This document shows, in pieces, positions 35,307 through 46,400 of a DNA stretch of 64,000 nucleotides. The notes under the pieces are model-generated. The model worked only from the letters and a program-made list of their open reading frames with translations, did no database searches and was not told the origin of the DNA. The DNA lies in assembly GCA_017449065.1 (NCBI GenBank), contig JAFSKF010000041.1:1-64000 (forward strand). Reading direction: 5' to 3'. This DNA comes from Bacteroidales bacterium. Its GTDB lineage: Bacteria; Bacteroidota; Bacteroidia; Bacteroidales; UBA3663. The position numbers and the translations under genes are program-made. Each line of letters begins with the position of its first letter. Positions within the stretch are counted from its first letter, which is position 1.

Positions 35307-37703
35307 ATGAAAAAATATCTTTGTATGGGTATCACTCTCCTGAATATGTTGCCTGCAATGACACAAGAACTCCCTAAACTGCAAGCCTACCGCAGTGGGA
35401 ACGGCAATCTGGAAGCCGCTGTGGAAGAAGTTTTGCAACAGATGACTTTGGAAGAGAAAGTGCGTCTGTCGTATGCACAATCGAAATTTTCGAGTCCAGG
35501 CGTGCCCCGTCTGGGTATTCCGGAACTGTGGACCAGCGACGGACCTCACGGTGTGCGTCCGGAAATCAATTGGAACGACTGGAGCCACGCAAAGTGGAAC
35601 AATGATTTTGCAACCGCCTTTCCGGCTCTGACCTGCCTGGCAGCCACTTGGAATCCGGAAATGGCGCTGCTGTTTGGCGTGAATGTGGGAGAAGAAGCAC
35701 GTTATCGCAAGAAATCGGTGCTGCTCGGACCCGGTGTCAATCTCTATCGCACACCGCTCAACGGACGCAACTTCGAGTATATGGGCGAAGATCCGTATCT
35801 GGCCAGCCAGATGGTGGTGCCTTACATTCAAGGCCTGCAAAGCAACGGTGTGGCGTGCTGCGTGAAGCATTATGTGCTGAATGATCAGGAAGAGTTCCGC
35901 GGACATGTGGATGTGAAGGTGTCCGACCGGGCTCTGTACGAATTGTATCTGCGCCCGTTTCAGGCAGCTGTGCAACAAGGTAAGGCCTGGACTCTGATGG
36001 GCAGTTACAACCAGTATCTGGATCAGCATTGCTGCCACAACGAACGCCTGCTGAATCAGGTGCTGAAACAGGAATGGCAGTTCGACGGTGTTGTGATTAC
36101 CGATTGGGGTGGCTGTCACGATACGCACGAGGCTATCTTCAACGGCTTGGATCTGGAGATGGGCAGTTACACCAACGGTCTGACGTCCGAGGCCACAGGC
36201 ATGACTTACGGTGACTACTATCTGGGTGATGCCTATCTCCAGCAAGCCAAGAGTGGAGAGGTTCCTGCAGAAGTGGTGAACGATAAGGCTCGCCGCATCC
36301 TGCGCCTGCTGTTGCGCACCGAACTGGCCCCGAACCGAACCTTGGGTAGCCTGAATACACAAAAACATCTCGATGCCGCCCGTCGGATTGCCCAAGAAGG
36401 AATCGTTTTGATGAAAAACCAGCCGGTTAGCGGACAGTCAGCACCTCTTCTGCCGCTCGATGTTACGAAATACAAACACATCCTGGTGGTGGGCGACAAT
36501 GCCGTCCGTTCGTTGTGTGAGGGAGGCGGTTCGTCGGAACTGAAAGCCAAAGATGAGGTTTCTCCCTTACGCGCCTTGCAGGAGCGCTTGGGTCAGCAGG
36601 CGGAAATCGACTTTGCACAAGGATATAAATGCGGTCCTGCCTATTACGGACGCATCGAGGAGGTTCCTGAAAGCGAACAGATCCGGTTGCGTGCTGAAGC
36701 GGTCGAGAAGGCTCAGAAAGCTGATCTGGTTATTTTTGTGGGCGGCTTGAACAAGAACCATTTTCAGGACTGCGAGGGCGGCGACCGCCGTTTCTACCAT
36801 CTCGACTTCCAGCAGGATGAACTGATAGCGGCTTTGGCAGCTGCCAATCCGAATCTGATTACCGTGATTGTGAGCGGCAATGCCTATGCGATGCCCTGGT
36901 TGGACAAAGTTCCGAATCTGGTGCAGTCGTGGTATTTGGGCAGTCAGGCAGGTCCGGCATTGGTGGATGTGCTGACCGGCGAGGTGAATCCTTCAGGCAA
37001 GCTGCCCTTCACTTTCGCTGTGGCACTGGAGGATTATCCTGCCCACAAACTGGGACGTGTGGCCTATCCCGGTGTTTCGCCCGATGCTGTGCCTGCGGCT
37101 TTCCAATACAACTGGAATCCGAAATCCGCAGACCTGCTGAAAAAGGGGTTCTTCGAAGCGCAAAGCAAGGCGATTGCCCAGAATCCAGCCATCAGTCAGC
37201 GCAATACGTCCATCCAGCCTAAAGACCACAACGGCCAAGGCGATGAGACTGTCATCTATGCAGAGGATATTCTGTTGGGCTACCGCTGGTTTGATACCCA
37301 TGGCACCAACGGCACCTTCGGACAAAAAAAGAGCCGTGTGCTCTTCCCCTTTGGTTACGGATTGAGCTACACGACTTTCGAATACGGTAAACCCTCCATT
37401 GAGGGAAGCACAGTCAAGGTGACGGTGAAAAATACCGGCAAAATGGCCGGACAGGAAACGGTGCAGTTTTATGTGGGAGACGATAAAGCATCGGTGATGC
37501 GTCCGACCAAGGAACTGAAGTATTTCCAGAAGATAGCTTTGCAGCCCGGCGAAGAAAAGACCGTTACCTACAAGATTCAGGAGAAGGATCTGCAGTTCTT
37601 CGATGAAACGCAGCACGCGTGGAAAGCAGAACCCGGCACCTTCACCATCTATGTGGCTGCCTCATCGTCCGATGTGCGCGGCAAAGTGAGCTATAAATAT
37701 TAA
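35307..37703 (+). CDS. GH3 family beta-glycosidase
   Basis: 798 residues with an N-terminal export signal (about 1-20). Its order is GH3 N-terminal barrel, C-terminal domain and fibronectin-III-like tail (about 690-798). The likely nucleophile is the Asp in VITDWGG (about residue 266). The substrate-contact motif KHYVLNDQE (about 190) and LTSDGPHGVRPE-type motif near residue 72 (WTSDGPHGVRPE) are present. GH3 enzymes with this pattern hydrolyse beta-glucosides or beta-xylosides. With the neighbouring GH43 and GH31, a hemicellulose is a plausible substrate. The gene starts 50 bases after the AlbA_2 gene and is 12 bases before GH43. Confidence 0.92.
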   Translation: MKKYLCMGITLLNMLPAMTQELPKLQAYRSGNGNLEAAVEEVLQQMTLEEKVRLSYAQSKFSSPGVPRLGIPELWTSDGPHGVRPEINWNDWSHAKWNNDFATAFPALTCLAATWNPEMALLFGVNVGEEARYRKKSVLLGPGVNLYRTPLNGRNFEYMGEDPYLASQMVVPYIQGLQSNGVACCVKHYVLNDQEEFRGHVDVKVSDRALYELYLRPFQAAVQQGKAWTLMGSYNQYLDQHCCHNERLLNQVLKQEWQFDGVVITDWGGCHDTHEAIFNGLDLEMGSYTNGLTSEATGMTYGDYYLGDAYLQQAKSGEVPAEVVNDKARRILRLLLRTELAPNRTLGSLNTQKHLDAARRIAQEGIVLMKNQPVSGQSAPLLPLDVTKYKHILVVGDNAVRSLCEGGGSSELKAKDEVSPLRALQERLGQQAEIDFAQGYKCGPAYYGRIEEVPESEQIRLRAEAVEKAQKADLVIFVGGLNKNHFQDCEGGDRRFYHLDFQQDELIAALAAANPNLITVIVSGNAYAMPWLDKVPNLVQSWYLGSQAGPALVDVLTGEVNPSGKLPFTFAVALEDYPAHKLGRVAYPGVSPDAVPAAFQYNWNPKSADLLKKGFFEAQSKAIAQNPAISQRNTSIQPKDHNGQGDETVIYAEDILLGYRWFDTHGTNGTFGQKKSRVLFPFGYGLSYTTFEYGKPSIEGSTVKVTVKNTGKMAGQETVQFYVGDDKASVMRPTKELKYFQKIALQPGEEKTVTYKIQEKDLQFFDETQHAWKAEPGTFTIYVAASSSDVRGKVSYKY

Positions 37704-37715
37704 ATCTGACAGCAT

Positions 37716-39827
37716 ATGAAAAAACTGGTTTGTCTTTTTCTGCCTTTGGCAATGAGCCTGGCGGTTCAGGCGCAGACGGTGTCGTGGACAGCTGACAACG
37801 GCAACGGCACGTTCACCAATCCTTTGTTCTACGATGAATTCAGCGACCCGGACATCATTCGTGTGGATTCCGATTACTATTTGGCAGGCACCACCATGCA
37901 TACGGTGCCGGGTCTGGTGATTCTGCACTCGAAGGATCTGGTGAACTGGGAAAATATCTCGTATTGCTTCGATCGCTTCGACTTCGACGATGATGCCTTC
38001 TCGCTGAAGAATCATCGCGAAATCTACGGACAGGGTATCTGGGCTCCCGCCATCCGCTATGCCAACGGGCAGTTCTATATTTTCTCGAACGTGAACGGGA
38101 AAGGACTGCAATGCTATACGAGTAAGGATATTCGCGGTCCGTGGGAACATCACAACATGCAGGGACGCATCTACGACCTTTCCGTGCTTTTTGATGATGA
38201 CGGCAAGATCTATGCCATCCACAATTACGGTGAGGTGAAATGCACGGAACTGAAACCGGATATGAGCGGACCTATTGAAGGTACGGAACGGGTGATTATT
38301 CCCGAAGGAAACGGCGTGGGCGAAGGTCACCACATGTATAAGATCAATGGGATGTATTACCTGATTTCGACCGACTACAAACCGAACGGACGTACGCTTT
38401 GCTCGCGTTCGAAGAGCATCTGGGGTCCCTACGAAACTCGCGTCATTACCGCAGACGAGACCTACGGTTATCATCCGGCCTCGATCACGCAGGTGCCTCG
38501 CGGCGAAAAGTATCGTATCGGTCACGACGGAACGAAGTTCGGATTGCCGGCTGCTGATGAGAATGCAACCGGCTGCACCAATGCCCATCAGGGTGGCATC
38601 GTACAGGCTACCGACGGATCGTGGTGGGCGCTGCTGATGCAAGACTTCCATTCCATCGGACGTACCGTGTGCCTGATGCCTGTCACCTGGAAGGACGGCT
38701 GGCCCATGATCGGTTTCGAAGGGAACCTGGGCAGAGCCCCTCGCACCTGGTTCAAGCCGGGAACAGATGCCGGAAAACAGGTTGCCGGACAAGCGGCAGA
38801 AACACCTCATGCCCCTTATGTGCGCAGCGAGAACTTCGACGGCAAACGGTTGGGTCGTATCTGGCAATGGAACCACAATCCCGACGACAAACAGTGGAGC
38901 CTGAAGGGCGGCAAACTCCGCCTGCGAGCTTTGCCTGCAGAACAACTGATGTGGGCGCGGAACACACTTACCCAAAGAGTGATCGGTCCGAGTTCGATTA
39001 CGACGGTGGAACTTTCGGTGAAGGGTCTGAAAGCCGGAGATGTGGCTGGATTGGGAAACATCAATGTGCCTTGTTCGTGGATCGGAATCGTGATGGGCAA
39101 CGACAAGAAGAGCTACACGCTACGCTGCTTTGAACAATTGACCAACGATACCACCGACCTGCAAGTGGAGTTGCCTTCCGGTAAAATCTGGCTGCGATCC
39201 ATCGGTGAATACGATGACGATCAGGCACAATATGCCTATAGTACCGACGGACAAGAGTTCCACACATTGGGCCGGAAGATGCCGTTAAGCTATCAGCTCA
39301 TTACCTTCCAAGGTTCGCGTCATGCATTATTTGCTTTCAACACGACCGGCAAGAACGGAGGTTTGGCAGAGTTCGACAATTTCACGGTGGAGGAACCGCA
39401 GGCAGACCGTTCGAAGAATATCCCCTTCGGGAAGACATTCCGCATCATCAATCTGGCTACCAACCGTCCTGCGGTTTGCGATCCTCATGGTATCCTTTAC
39501 GACACGCGCAGCGACGACAAGGGTCCGCGCACGCAGTTCCGTCTGATTGATAAAGGCTACGGCAAGGTGGCCCTGCAATGCGTCGATGGCAGATATGTGA
39601 AAGTGTATGGAGAAGGTCTGGCTGGCGATGTGCGCTTCACGACCAATGCCCAAGAGGCAGAAGTATTCCTGTGGCAAGACTACCTGAATCAGGAGTTCAT
39701 GCTCTACTCCTTGCGCAATCACCGCTACATCGGAAAGAGCCCCACGACCGGCAGTCCGTATTCGATGGATTTCGTCGGACCAGATCCGGCGCGTCGCAAT
39801 GGCAGCGTTTTCCGCTGGGAAGAATAA
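37716..39827 (+). CDS. GH43 family glycosidase (beta-xylosidase / arabinofuranosidase type)
   Basis: 703 residues with a signal peptide (about 1-20). The five-bladed propeller of GH43 shows the base Asp in EFSDPDI (D44) and the modulating Asp in YDLSVLFDDDG (about 160). The acid Glu is in VGEGHHMYK (about 204). A C-terminal beta-sandwich (about 370-560) of the kind found in GH43 xylosidases follows, and then a further domain of about 140 residues (FRIINLATNRPAVCD to the end) that may be a binding module. The specificity is not decidable by eye. It is last in the glycosidase cluster and is followed by a bidirectional terminator. Confidence 0.9.
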   Translation: MKKLVCLFLPLAMSLAVQAQTVSWTADNGNGTFTNPLFYDEFSDPDIIRVDSDYYLAGTTMHTVPGLVILHSKDLVNWENISYCFDRFDFDDDAFSLKNHREIYGQGIWAPAIRYANGQFYIFSNVNGKGLQCYTSKDIRGPWEHHNMQGRIYDLSVLFDDDGKIYAIHNYGEVKCTELKPDMSGPIEGTERVIIPEGNGVGEGHHMYKINGMYYLISTDYKPNGRTLCSRSKSIWGPYETRVITADETYGYHPASITQVPRGEKYRIGHDGTKFGLPAADENATGCTNAHQGGIVQATDGSWWALLMQDFHSIGRTVCLMPVTWKDGWPMIGFEGNLGRAPRTWFKPGTDAGKQVAGQAAETPHAPYVRSENFDGKRLGRIWQWNHNPDDKQWSLKGGKLRLRALPAEQLMWARNTLTQRVIGPSSITTVELSVKGLKAGDVAGLGNINVPCSWIGIVMGNDKKSYTLRCFEQLTNDTTDLQVELPSGKIWLRSIGEYDDDQAQYAYSTDGQEFHTLGRKMPLSYQLITFQGSRHALFAFNTTGKNGGLAEFDNFTVEEPQADRSKNIPFGKTFRIINLATNRPAVCDPHGILYDTRSDDKGPRTQFRLIDKGYGKVALQCVDGRYVKVYGEGLAGDVRFTTNAQEAEVFLWQDYLNQEFMLYSLRNHRYIGKSPTTGSPYSMDFVGPDPARRNGSVFRWEE

Positions 39828-39830
39828 GAC

Positions 39831-39866
39831 AATAAGTGCCCGAGACAGACATCTCGGGCACTTATT
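39831..39866. terminator. Bidirectional intrinsic terminator between convergent operons
   Basis: AATAAGTGCCCGAGA and TCTCGGGCACTTATT form a perfect 15-bp stem with a 6-base loop (CAGACA). A-rich sequence on the left and T-rich on the right allow function for both the rightward GH43 gene and the leftward repeat-protein operon. Confidence 0.92.
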
Positions 39867-39896
39867 GTCTTTAAACGATGGAAGCGGTTTGTGGTT

Positions 39897-42800
39897 CTAT
39901 TCGTCTGCGTTCTTTCCGATTTTCACACTCGTATTGCCGGTGACTTCCGCTTCATTGCCTCCGCCATAGACATTGCCACGGATATCAGCACCGACAACGC
40001 TGATGCCTGTCAGGGGTGCTTCTTCGTCCGCTCCTTTGGTAATGTAATCGATAGAGCTCTGCGTACCGATGTTGACTTGGGTATTGCCAATCACTTTAGC
40101 CGCATTTCCGCCGCCAAAGACATTACCTATGGCTCCGATCTTACCCTTGACATGACTGGGTCGGATCACTTGGTGACCGTCAATGGTAATAGTGTCACCC
40201 TTAAAGCCAATACTATTGAATTTACCGTCGGTGGGGTAGGTGGTCGGATTGCCCACCACCTCGTTGATATTAACGATTGGATTGCCTACCATGACGGCTT
40301 CGTTGCCATAGCCTCCGCCATAGATATTACCGATGCTGGTGCATGACTTGACATTGACTTGCGGGTCGTCTGCGATGGCATCACCCGTCAATGCCTCCGG
40401 ATCGTCGGGGTCTTCAATTGCTATCAATCGGGTCACCGCATTGTCACCTTCGCCTTCGGTCTCCAGTTTATAGCCATAAACAGAGTATGCGGCACGGTTT
40501 CCTCCGCCATACAGTTCTCCGATGATGATAGGTTTACAACCCGTTTCCTCGATATTCACCTGAATGTTTCCATGGATGGTGCCGCTGATGTTATTGCCAC
40601 CAAACACGCGGTTGAAAGTGCCGTTGGTAATATTCAGGGTCACATCGTCCATGATATCAGCGGCTTCTGCTCCGCCATAGACCTCCTTCAGACCAGGAAT
40701 ACATGCCATCAGTAACTGAGCCTCAGCATCCATCGGGGCACTCTTTCCGCCACCATAGGCTTCATCGATGTTGAAGGTACAGCCGCCACCTTCTTCGAGC
40801 ATAGTCACAGCTGTATGGCACACGTTACCCTTGGTATTGGATCCACCGAAGACGCAATGGACCGTGCCTCCAAAGATGTTTACGGCAGCCTTGCCTGAAC
40901 CATAGCCAAATAGCGACTGACGCTCTGTTTTGGAGCTGGCAGGCGGATCGTAGGCCACACTGTAAGCCTTGTAACCCACATTGGCTCCTGGGTTCACCTG
41001 CTTGACGCCATTGATAATGACACTGTCCTTGCCATTGCCGCCACCGAACACCTCTTCTATTTCAAAGTTTCCATTGATGGTGACCGACGTAGCGGGCGTC
41101 GAGGCGGCGTTACCACCGCCATACACCTGTTGGATACTGGTCAGTTCGCAGCCGTCAATGATGACTTGGGCATAAGTGGCATCTACCATCGCCTTGTTGG
41201 CATCAGTGTAGGGCAGGAGCGCATTCGTAGGCATATAGGCCGCCTGATTGCCACCGCCATAGACCGCAGCCACATCGTAACGTCCTTCCACCTTTGCTGT
41301 CTGCTCGCCCTCTTCAGGGTTGGCAATCGTAGAGGCTGCTGCATTCTGCGTAGCATAAATGTGCACTGTCGCATTACCCTTTGGCGTTCCGTTTACGTTG
41401 TTGCAACCGAAAATGCGATTCACGATACAACCTTTTTTCGTGCCGTCGATAATTTCGGAATTGTTGTTCAGTTCGACCAAGGTGTTTCCACCAAGGTATG
41501 GCGGATTATCGAGAGTACTACCGATGTCTGCTGCTACTTTCGACGTGCCCTTGCCGCCGCCATAGGCATCACCTTTGATCTCACCGCCAAGCAAGTTGAC
41601 CTTCGTATCCTGTTTGACCGTGCCCAACTCGCCGCCGCCATAAACATCATGATAGATGGTGCCACCAAGGATGTTCACTTCCGTCCAGATGGTAGTGGTT
41701 AAACGTTCGTCTGCCAGCAGCAACGCTTCGTTACCGCGACTGGCACCATAGACATCGCCGCCATAGCCTTCCTGGCCAATGATGCCTCCACTGACAGTCA
41801 CCGTGTTCATGGACTGTTTGCCTTCGCTGTGTTTGCCATAAACGGGGTCTGAGCCTGTGTCTCCTTTCCGGAACGGTTCGTACGTTTGATAGCCAAACTT
41901 CGGTTCACCGGTACCGGCTACTGAGCCTCCTCCATAAACGTTATGATGGATGATGCCGCCCTGAATATCTACCTCACTGAAACGAGCTATACAGCCTGCC
42001 AGGTAGCTGACACCCATGTCATGGTATATTGTATCATGATATTCATAGGTATCTTCTTCGCCGTCATCATACTTGCCATTTCCGTTTTCATCGGTCCAAA
42101 GCACTCCATCGTGATCATAGTCAAAAGTATATAGACCGAACCCGGAGCCTGCTCCAAAGACGTTGCCTCTGTGCTGCCACTGCAGGTCATCAAGGTCGGA
42201 GCCGTCTCCGTTATAGGCGTTGCCAATTTCACCGCTATAGACGGTTACCTTCGCATCGCGGCGCATATGTCCGTCCTGTCCGCCGCCATAGACGGAACCG
42301 TAGATGCGTGGTGCTTCACCTGTTGTTCCTGCGGTCTCGCTACTGGTGGTCTGGTCCTTTGTACCGATAATGACTATCGCTTCGTTGATATTGGCCACAT
42401 GGAATACAGGATTATAATCATCAGCCGGCTGGTTGAAGATGTTTGGTGCAGCTTCGCCCTGCGAACCTCCAAAGACGTTACCAGTTGGCATACGTCCATC
42501 TTCGTCGATGCCATCAATAGTGCCCACAATGCCTCCGGTTATCTTTACTGTGGCCTTGCCGCTGCTAAGAAAATCTTTGCTCTCGTTGCTAATACCATCC
42601 CACAGGTTGCCTTTGATAGTCTCGCCATATCCCATGGGGAAATAGTCATCTGCTCCACCGGAATAGTTTCCTTTACCGATGGAGGCCAGTTTACCGCCGC
42701 CATAGACGTTGCCAAGCACTTGTCCGCCTTTCATTTCGACGTATGCATTGCCATAGACCTTACCAGCCGTGAGACTGTAAACTTTGCCTGGATACTCGCT

Positions 42801-43481
42801 GTTGTCTTCCCAACTCTTCAGCGTCTTGTCGTATTTGTCAGTACCCTTGCCGCTGCCAAAAACAGACTTGCCTATCTTGCCGCCATAGATAGTTACGTAT
42901 GCGTCTTCGATGGTGTGACCGTTTTCGCCGCCGCCATAGACAGAACCCCGGATGTCGGGAGTGGTGTTGCTGGTACTGCCCTCTGTTCCGATGTTGACCA
43001 CAGCTTTCCTGATGTTGGCAACATGAGCCATAGCATAACTTTCGCCAGCCTGACCTCGTGCCGCTCCGAATACATCGCCATTGATAATACCACCCGTGAT
43101 ATTAACTGTACACAAGCCCGTTGTAGTTTCTCCAGTCTCACTATCCACAGGATATGTAAAAGTGTAGGGCACACTAATGACAAATCCAAATACCGTAGGT
43201 ATTGTCATTTCTCCCATCGTCATTTCGCCAGGGATTCCTACGGTTCGTGTACTATCGGAGATTGTGCCTACTGAACCCATCTTACCACCGCCATAGACGT
43301 TACCGCTAATCTTACCGTTGGTGATGTTTACCTCGGAGTTAGTCTTCACATCGGCCTCCTCTCCACCACCATAAACCGACCCCCTGATGGTGGTCTGCGC
43401 ACTGGAAGTGCTGTCTGCCAGCAGGCTCAGCAGTAAGACCATATGAGATATGCTCTTTCCTATAGTATTCATATTTTTCAA
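39897..43481 (-). CDS. Secreted VYGGG-repeat protein (predicted beta-helix)
   Basis: 1194 residues with a signal peptide (about 1-29). Almost the whole chain is repetitive. At least 25 copies of a unit with (N/S)VYGGG or VFGGG, an alternating hydrophobic strand such as V-x-I-x-G-G, and I-x-G-x-(V). The pattern suggests a right-handed beta-helix or stacked-turn fibre, used by adhesins. It ends ...GNVYGGGNEAEVTGNTSVKIG.. with no T9SS tail. It overlaps the upstream gene by 4 bases (ATGA), so the two are co-translated. Function is inferred only from architecture. Confidence 0.75.
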   Translation of the reverse strand: MKNMNTIGKSISHMVLLLSLLADSTSSAQTTIRGSVYGGGEEADVKTNSEVNITNGKISGNVYGGGKMGSVGTISDSTRTVGIPGEMTMGEMTIPTVFGFVISVPYTFTYPVDSETGETTTGLCTVNITGGIINGDVFGAARGQAGESYAMAHVANIRKAVVNIGTEGSTSNTTPDIRGSVYGGGENGHTIEDAYVTIYGGKIGKSVFGSGKGTDKYDKTLKSWEDNSEYPGKVYSLTAGKVYGNAYVEMKGGQVLGNVYGGGKLASIGKGNYSGGADDYFPMGYGETIKGNLWDGISNESKDFLSSGKATVKITGGIVGTIDGIDEDGRMPTGNVFGGSQGEAAPNIFNQPADDYNPVFHVANINEAIVIIGTKDQTTSSETAGTTGEAPRIYGSVYGGGQDGHMRRDAKVTVYSGEIGNAYNGDGSDLDDLQWQHRGNVFGAGSGFGLYTFDYDHDGVLWTDENGNGKYDDGEEDTYEYHDTIYHDMGVSYLAGCIARFSEVDIQGGIIHHNVYGGGSVAGTGEPKFGYQTYEPFRKGDTGSDPVYGKHSEGKQSMNTVTVSGGIIGQEGYGGDVYGASRGNEALLLADERLTTTIWTEVNILGGTIYHDVYGGGELGTVKQDTKVNLLGGEIKGDAYGGGKGTSKVAADIGSTLDNPPYLGGNTLVELNNNSEIIDGTKKGCIVNRIFGCNNVNGTPKGNATVHIYATQNAAASTIANPEEGEQTAKVEGRYDVAAVYGGGNQAAYMPTNALLPYTDANKAMVDATYAQVIIDGCELTSIQQVYGGGNAASTPATSVTINGNFEIEEVFGGGNGKDSVIINGVKQVNPGANVGYKAYSVAYDPPASSKTERQSLFGYGSGKAAVNIFGGTVHCVFGGSNTKGNVCHTAVTMLEEGGGCTFNIDEAYGGGKSAPMDAEAQLLMACIPGLKEVYGGAEAADIMDDVTLNITNGTFNRVFGGNNISGTIHGNIQVNIEETGCKPIIIGELYGGGNRAAYSVYGYKLETEGEGDNAVTRLIAIEDPDDPEALTGDAIADDPQVNVKSCTSIGNIYGGGYGNEAVMVGNPIVNINEVVGNPTTYPTDGKFNSIGFKGDTITIDGHQVIRPSHVKGKIGAIGNVFGGGNAAKVIGNTQVNIGTQSSIDYITKGADEEAPLTGISVVGADIRGNVYGGGNEAEVTGNTSVKIGKNADE

Positions 43482-46400
43482 TCTTCAATATTCACTTGTG
43501 TACTACCGCTGACATCACCTTTTTTGCCACCACCGAAGACGTCGCCCGCAATTTGGGATCCCCCCTTGATGGTAACAATAGTTCGGGCATCGGATGCTGT
43601 CGTGGTATTATAAACGGTACTCTGTTCACCGCCACCATAAACGTTTTGGTTCACGGTGGAGCCGTCGAGCGTCAGTGTGACAGTACCAGACACCGTACCC
43701 AAGGAGGTAAGATCCTCTGTGGTATAGAGAATGTGGTTAGTCTTGTTGATGCCAGTTTCAGTATTGTTAACCATGTTGGCATGCTGCCATGTGTAGGTAG
43801 TAGTGGCACCTTTTACTGCAGTACGATAAGTACCAAAATCCGTATAGTAGAGAGGCTCTGTGCGCCAACCGATACTATCTATTTCTATGGTAGGCAGTGT
43901 GGCTGAGAAACCTGCACCGAAGGCGCTACCCTGGATGGTACAGTTGGTGAGCGTTGATGTGGCATCGCCAGACACCTTGCCCAAGCTTCCTCCACCGTAG
44001 AAGTTGCCCGTCACTGTGCAGTCGGTCAAGTTAGAGGTGACGTTGTTGCAGATGGCCAGCGAGAACTTTACGTACTCCACAAACAGACGTGCCACATTAG
44101 AAGCATTGCCCGACATGGGGATGAACTGATAGTCTATCCGGGTAGAAATACCCGTAATACCTTTCTGATTATACCAGTTCTGTTTGTATTCGTCTCGCAC
44201 CCAGGCATTCCAGTCTATATTCTGTATGTTACTTTTGTTCGACGGAGCACGACGGCTGTAGGAGTTTCCACCGTAGCCGGCCCCGAAGTAGGTGCCAAAG
44301 GTGCAGCCGGTAGCCGTGGTGGTGACCGTTTTGTCCGATGCCATATCGCCAAACATCGGTCCGCCACAAAAGGTACCCACATGGCTATTGCTAATGGTTG
44401 TGCTGATGTTACCAATAGCTGGGTTTGCGGCATTGATGCCGCCCCCATAGAACTCTCCTATGTCTGCATGGTCTATCTGCCAGGTGATATTTCCCTTGCC
44501 ATCGCTGGTTCCTACGCCCTCCATGCCAGCACCGGCCATAATTCCGAAGCGTCCACCGTTGACGTAGCATTCTAAATTGTCATTATAGACCGTAGCATCA
44601 GCGCGGTATAGACCAGAGAGGTAGAATTGGTCGTAGTCGCCGCCGGTGATAGATACAGGTGGATGGGGTGTGGGGTTCTGATAGTCCTGATGGACACCGA
44701 TATGGAACTCTTTGAACCACACGTTGTCGCCCATATGGAAATAGGACACGCGGTCGCCAGGGTCACCCGAAGTATTGGCCGCACCTTGCGATGATACCAT
44801 CTGCTCGATAACGCCTCCATGCAGGATGATGGGTTTTTTGTTGCGGTCGTTGGGACTATACTCAAACTGCGTGACACGGAACAGGGCGGTGTTGGTCACC
44901 TCGAACCAGTCTCGCGGTTTGGGAATACCAAAGTTAAAGGATCCGGAACTGCCTGTTGCCTTTTGTGCCATACCGAAACCAGGGACATTCAAGAAGTCCA
45001 CTCTCATAGGATGAAGCATAGTCCGACTGTCGAAGCGTAATATGTAGGAGTAATCGGGCTCGTTGTCGCAGTCCAGGTCGGCAGACATAATGGTGTAGGG
45101 CACGTCCTTGGAATTGGAAATGTTGTTGTATTGGTGATAGTTGCCCACCAACACTACGGCATAGTCGAAGACTGTATGATTTTTGTTGATGGAGAGCGCC
45201 GTAACGGCATTGCTGATGGCACTATACACCTTCAGCGACAGCGTCTCGCCCTTAAAGGTGAAGTTGTGCGTACCACCGTTGGTGAACCATTGTCCACCGG
45301 CCACCGTAGCGATATTTTTTTTCGTTCCCATGCCTGTGTTGTACACTACGTCGCGGTAGTCGTCAGCCACATAGGCAGCCTTGGCCCAGTAGGGCTGGAT
45401 GGTAATGGCTGTCACACCTTCGGGTACATTCCAGTAGTCGCCTTGGTTGAAGATGCAGCCGCTGACGCTATATAAATCCTTGTTGGTGCAGTTTCGGTCA
45501 GCGTAGTTGTAGTTGGGAGCATCTGCCGGTGTGTTGTCGTTGGCTGGAACCGAGAAGGTGCCCGGTGTGCCGCCCGAGATAGACGTAATTTTCCAGCCCA
45601 CCACTATGCGATCATCCGTGTAGTTCTTGGTGCCTAAGTCGTTGTAGTAGGGCAGTTGCACCTTGGCGTAGTTGAAGTTGAAGTGGTCGGGGTCTTTGTC
45701 GGTGATGTTCAGCTTCAGACTACCCGTGGTGATGGAGGCGCCGTCGGGCTGTGCGAACTGTTCGCCGCCGCTGCCCATCTCGATGGTGACCGACAGTTCG
45801 CCCAGTTTGCCTCCCTTGTTGCGGGGTTGTCCGGTTGTGGCGTGTTGGGCATCGATATTCACAACCGACGGGTAATAGCCCTGCTCCTTGAGAATGGGGT
45901 AGGGTATCGAAGAGCCTATCTGCGATGGTTCCATCACCCATTTCAGCATCTGGTCCTTGTTGGTCACATCGTCGGTGGCCCACCATGCAGCCACCTCGCG
46001 ATGACCGTTGAGCAGATGGCGGAAGAACTCGAAACGTTGCAGGAAGCGTGTCTCTGCCAACAGAGCGCTGTTGGCCGTCTGGAAGTCTTGTTTCTGCGCG
46101 AAGGACGCCTCAGCGCGGAAGTAGTTGAAGTTGCTGACACCGTTGTCATCCTTGTTCACGATGTTGACCCCATTGTATATAGGTGCCTTGTTTGTGCCAC
46201 CGGTAATGTCACCGTAAAACATGCAGGCGAAGACCATCGAACGTAGGTTGTTCTTGTTAGTGCCATAGTTGTTATAGCCCACGATACCACCCACACGGTT
46301 GCCGCCTGTGATGTCAGCATAGGAGTAGCAGTTGACCACACGCGGACTGTTGGCTGCATTGCTATTGCCGTCGAGCAGACCCACAAGGCCACCACAACAG

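Noticed and set aside
35316..35323. TATCTTTG that fits a -7 promoter box at the start of the GH3 gene
   Set aside because: It lies inside the N-terminal codons (K-Y-L-C) of the signal peptide. A start from it would lose the first Met and lysines, so it is probably a coincidence of codons.
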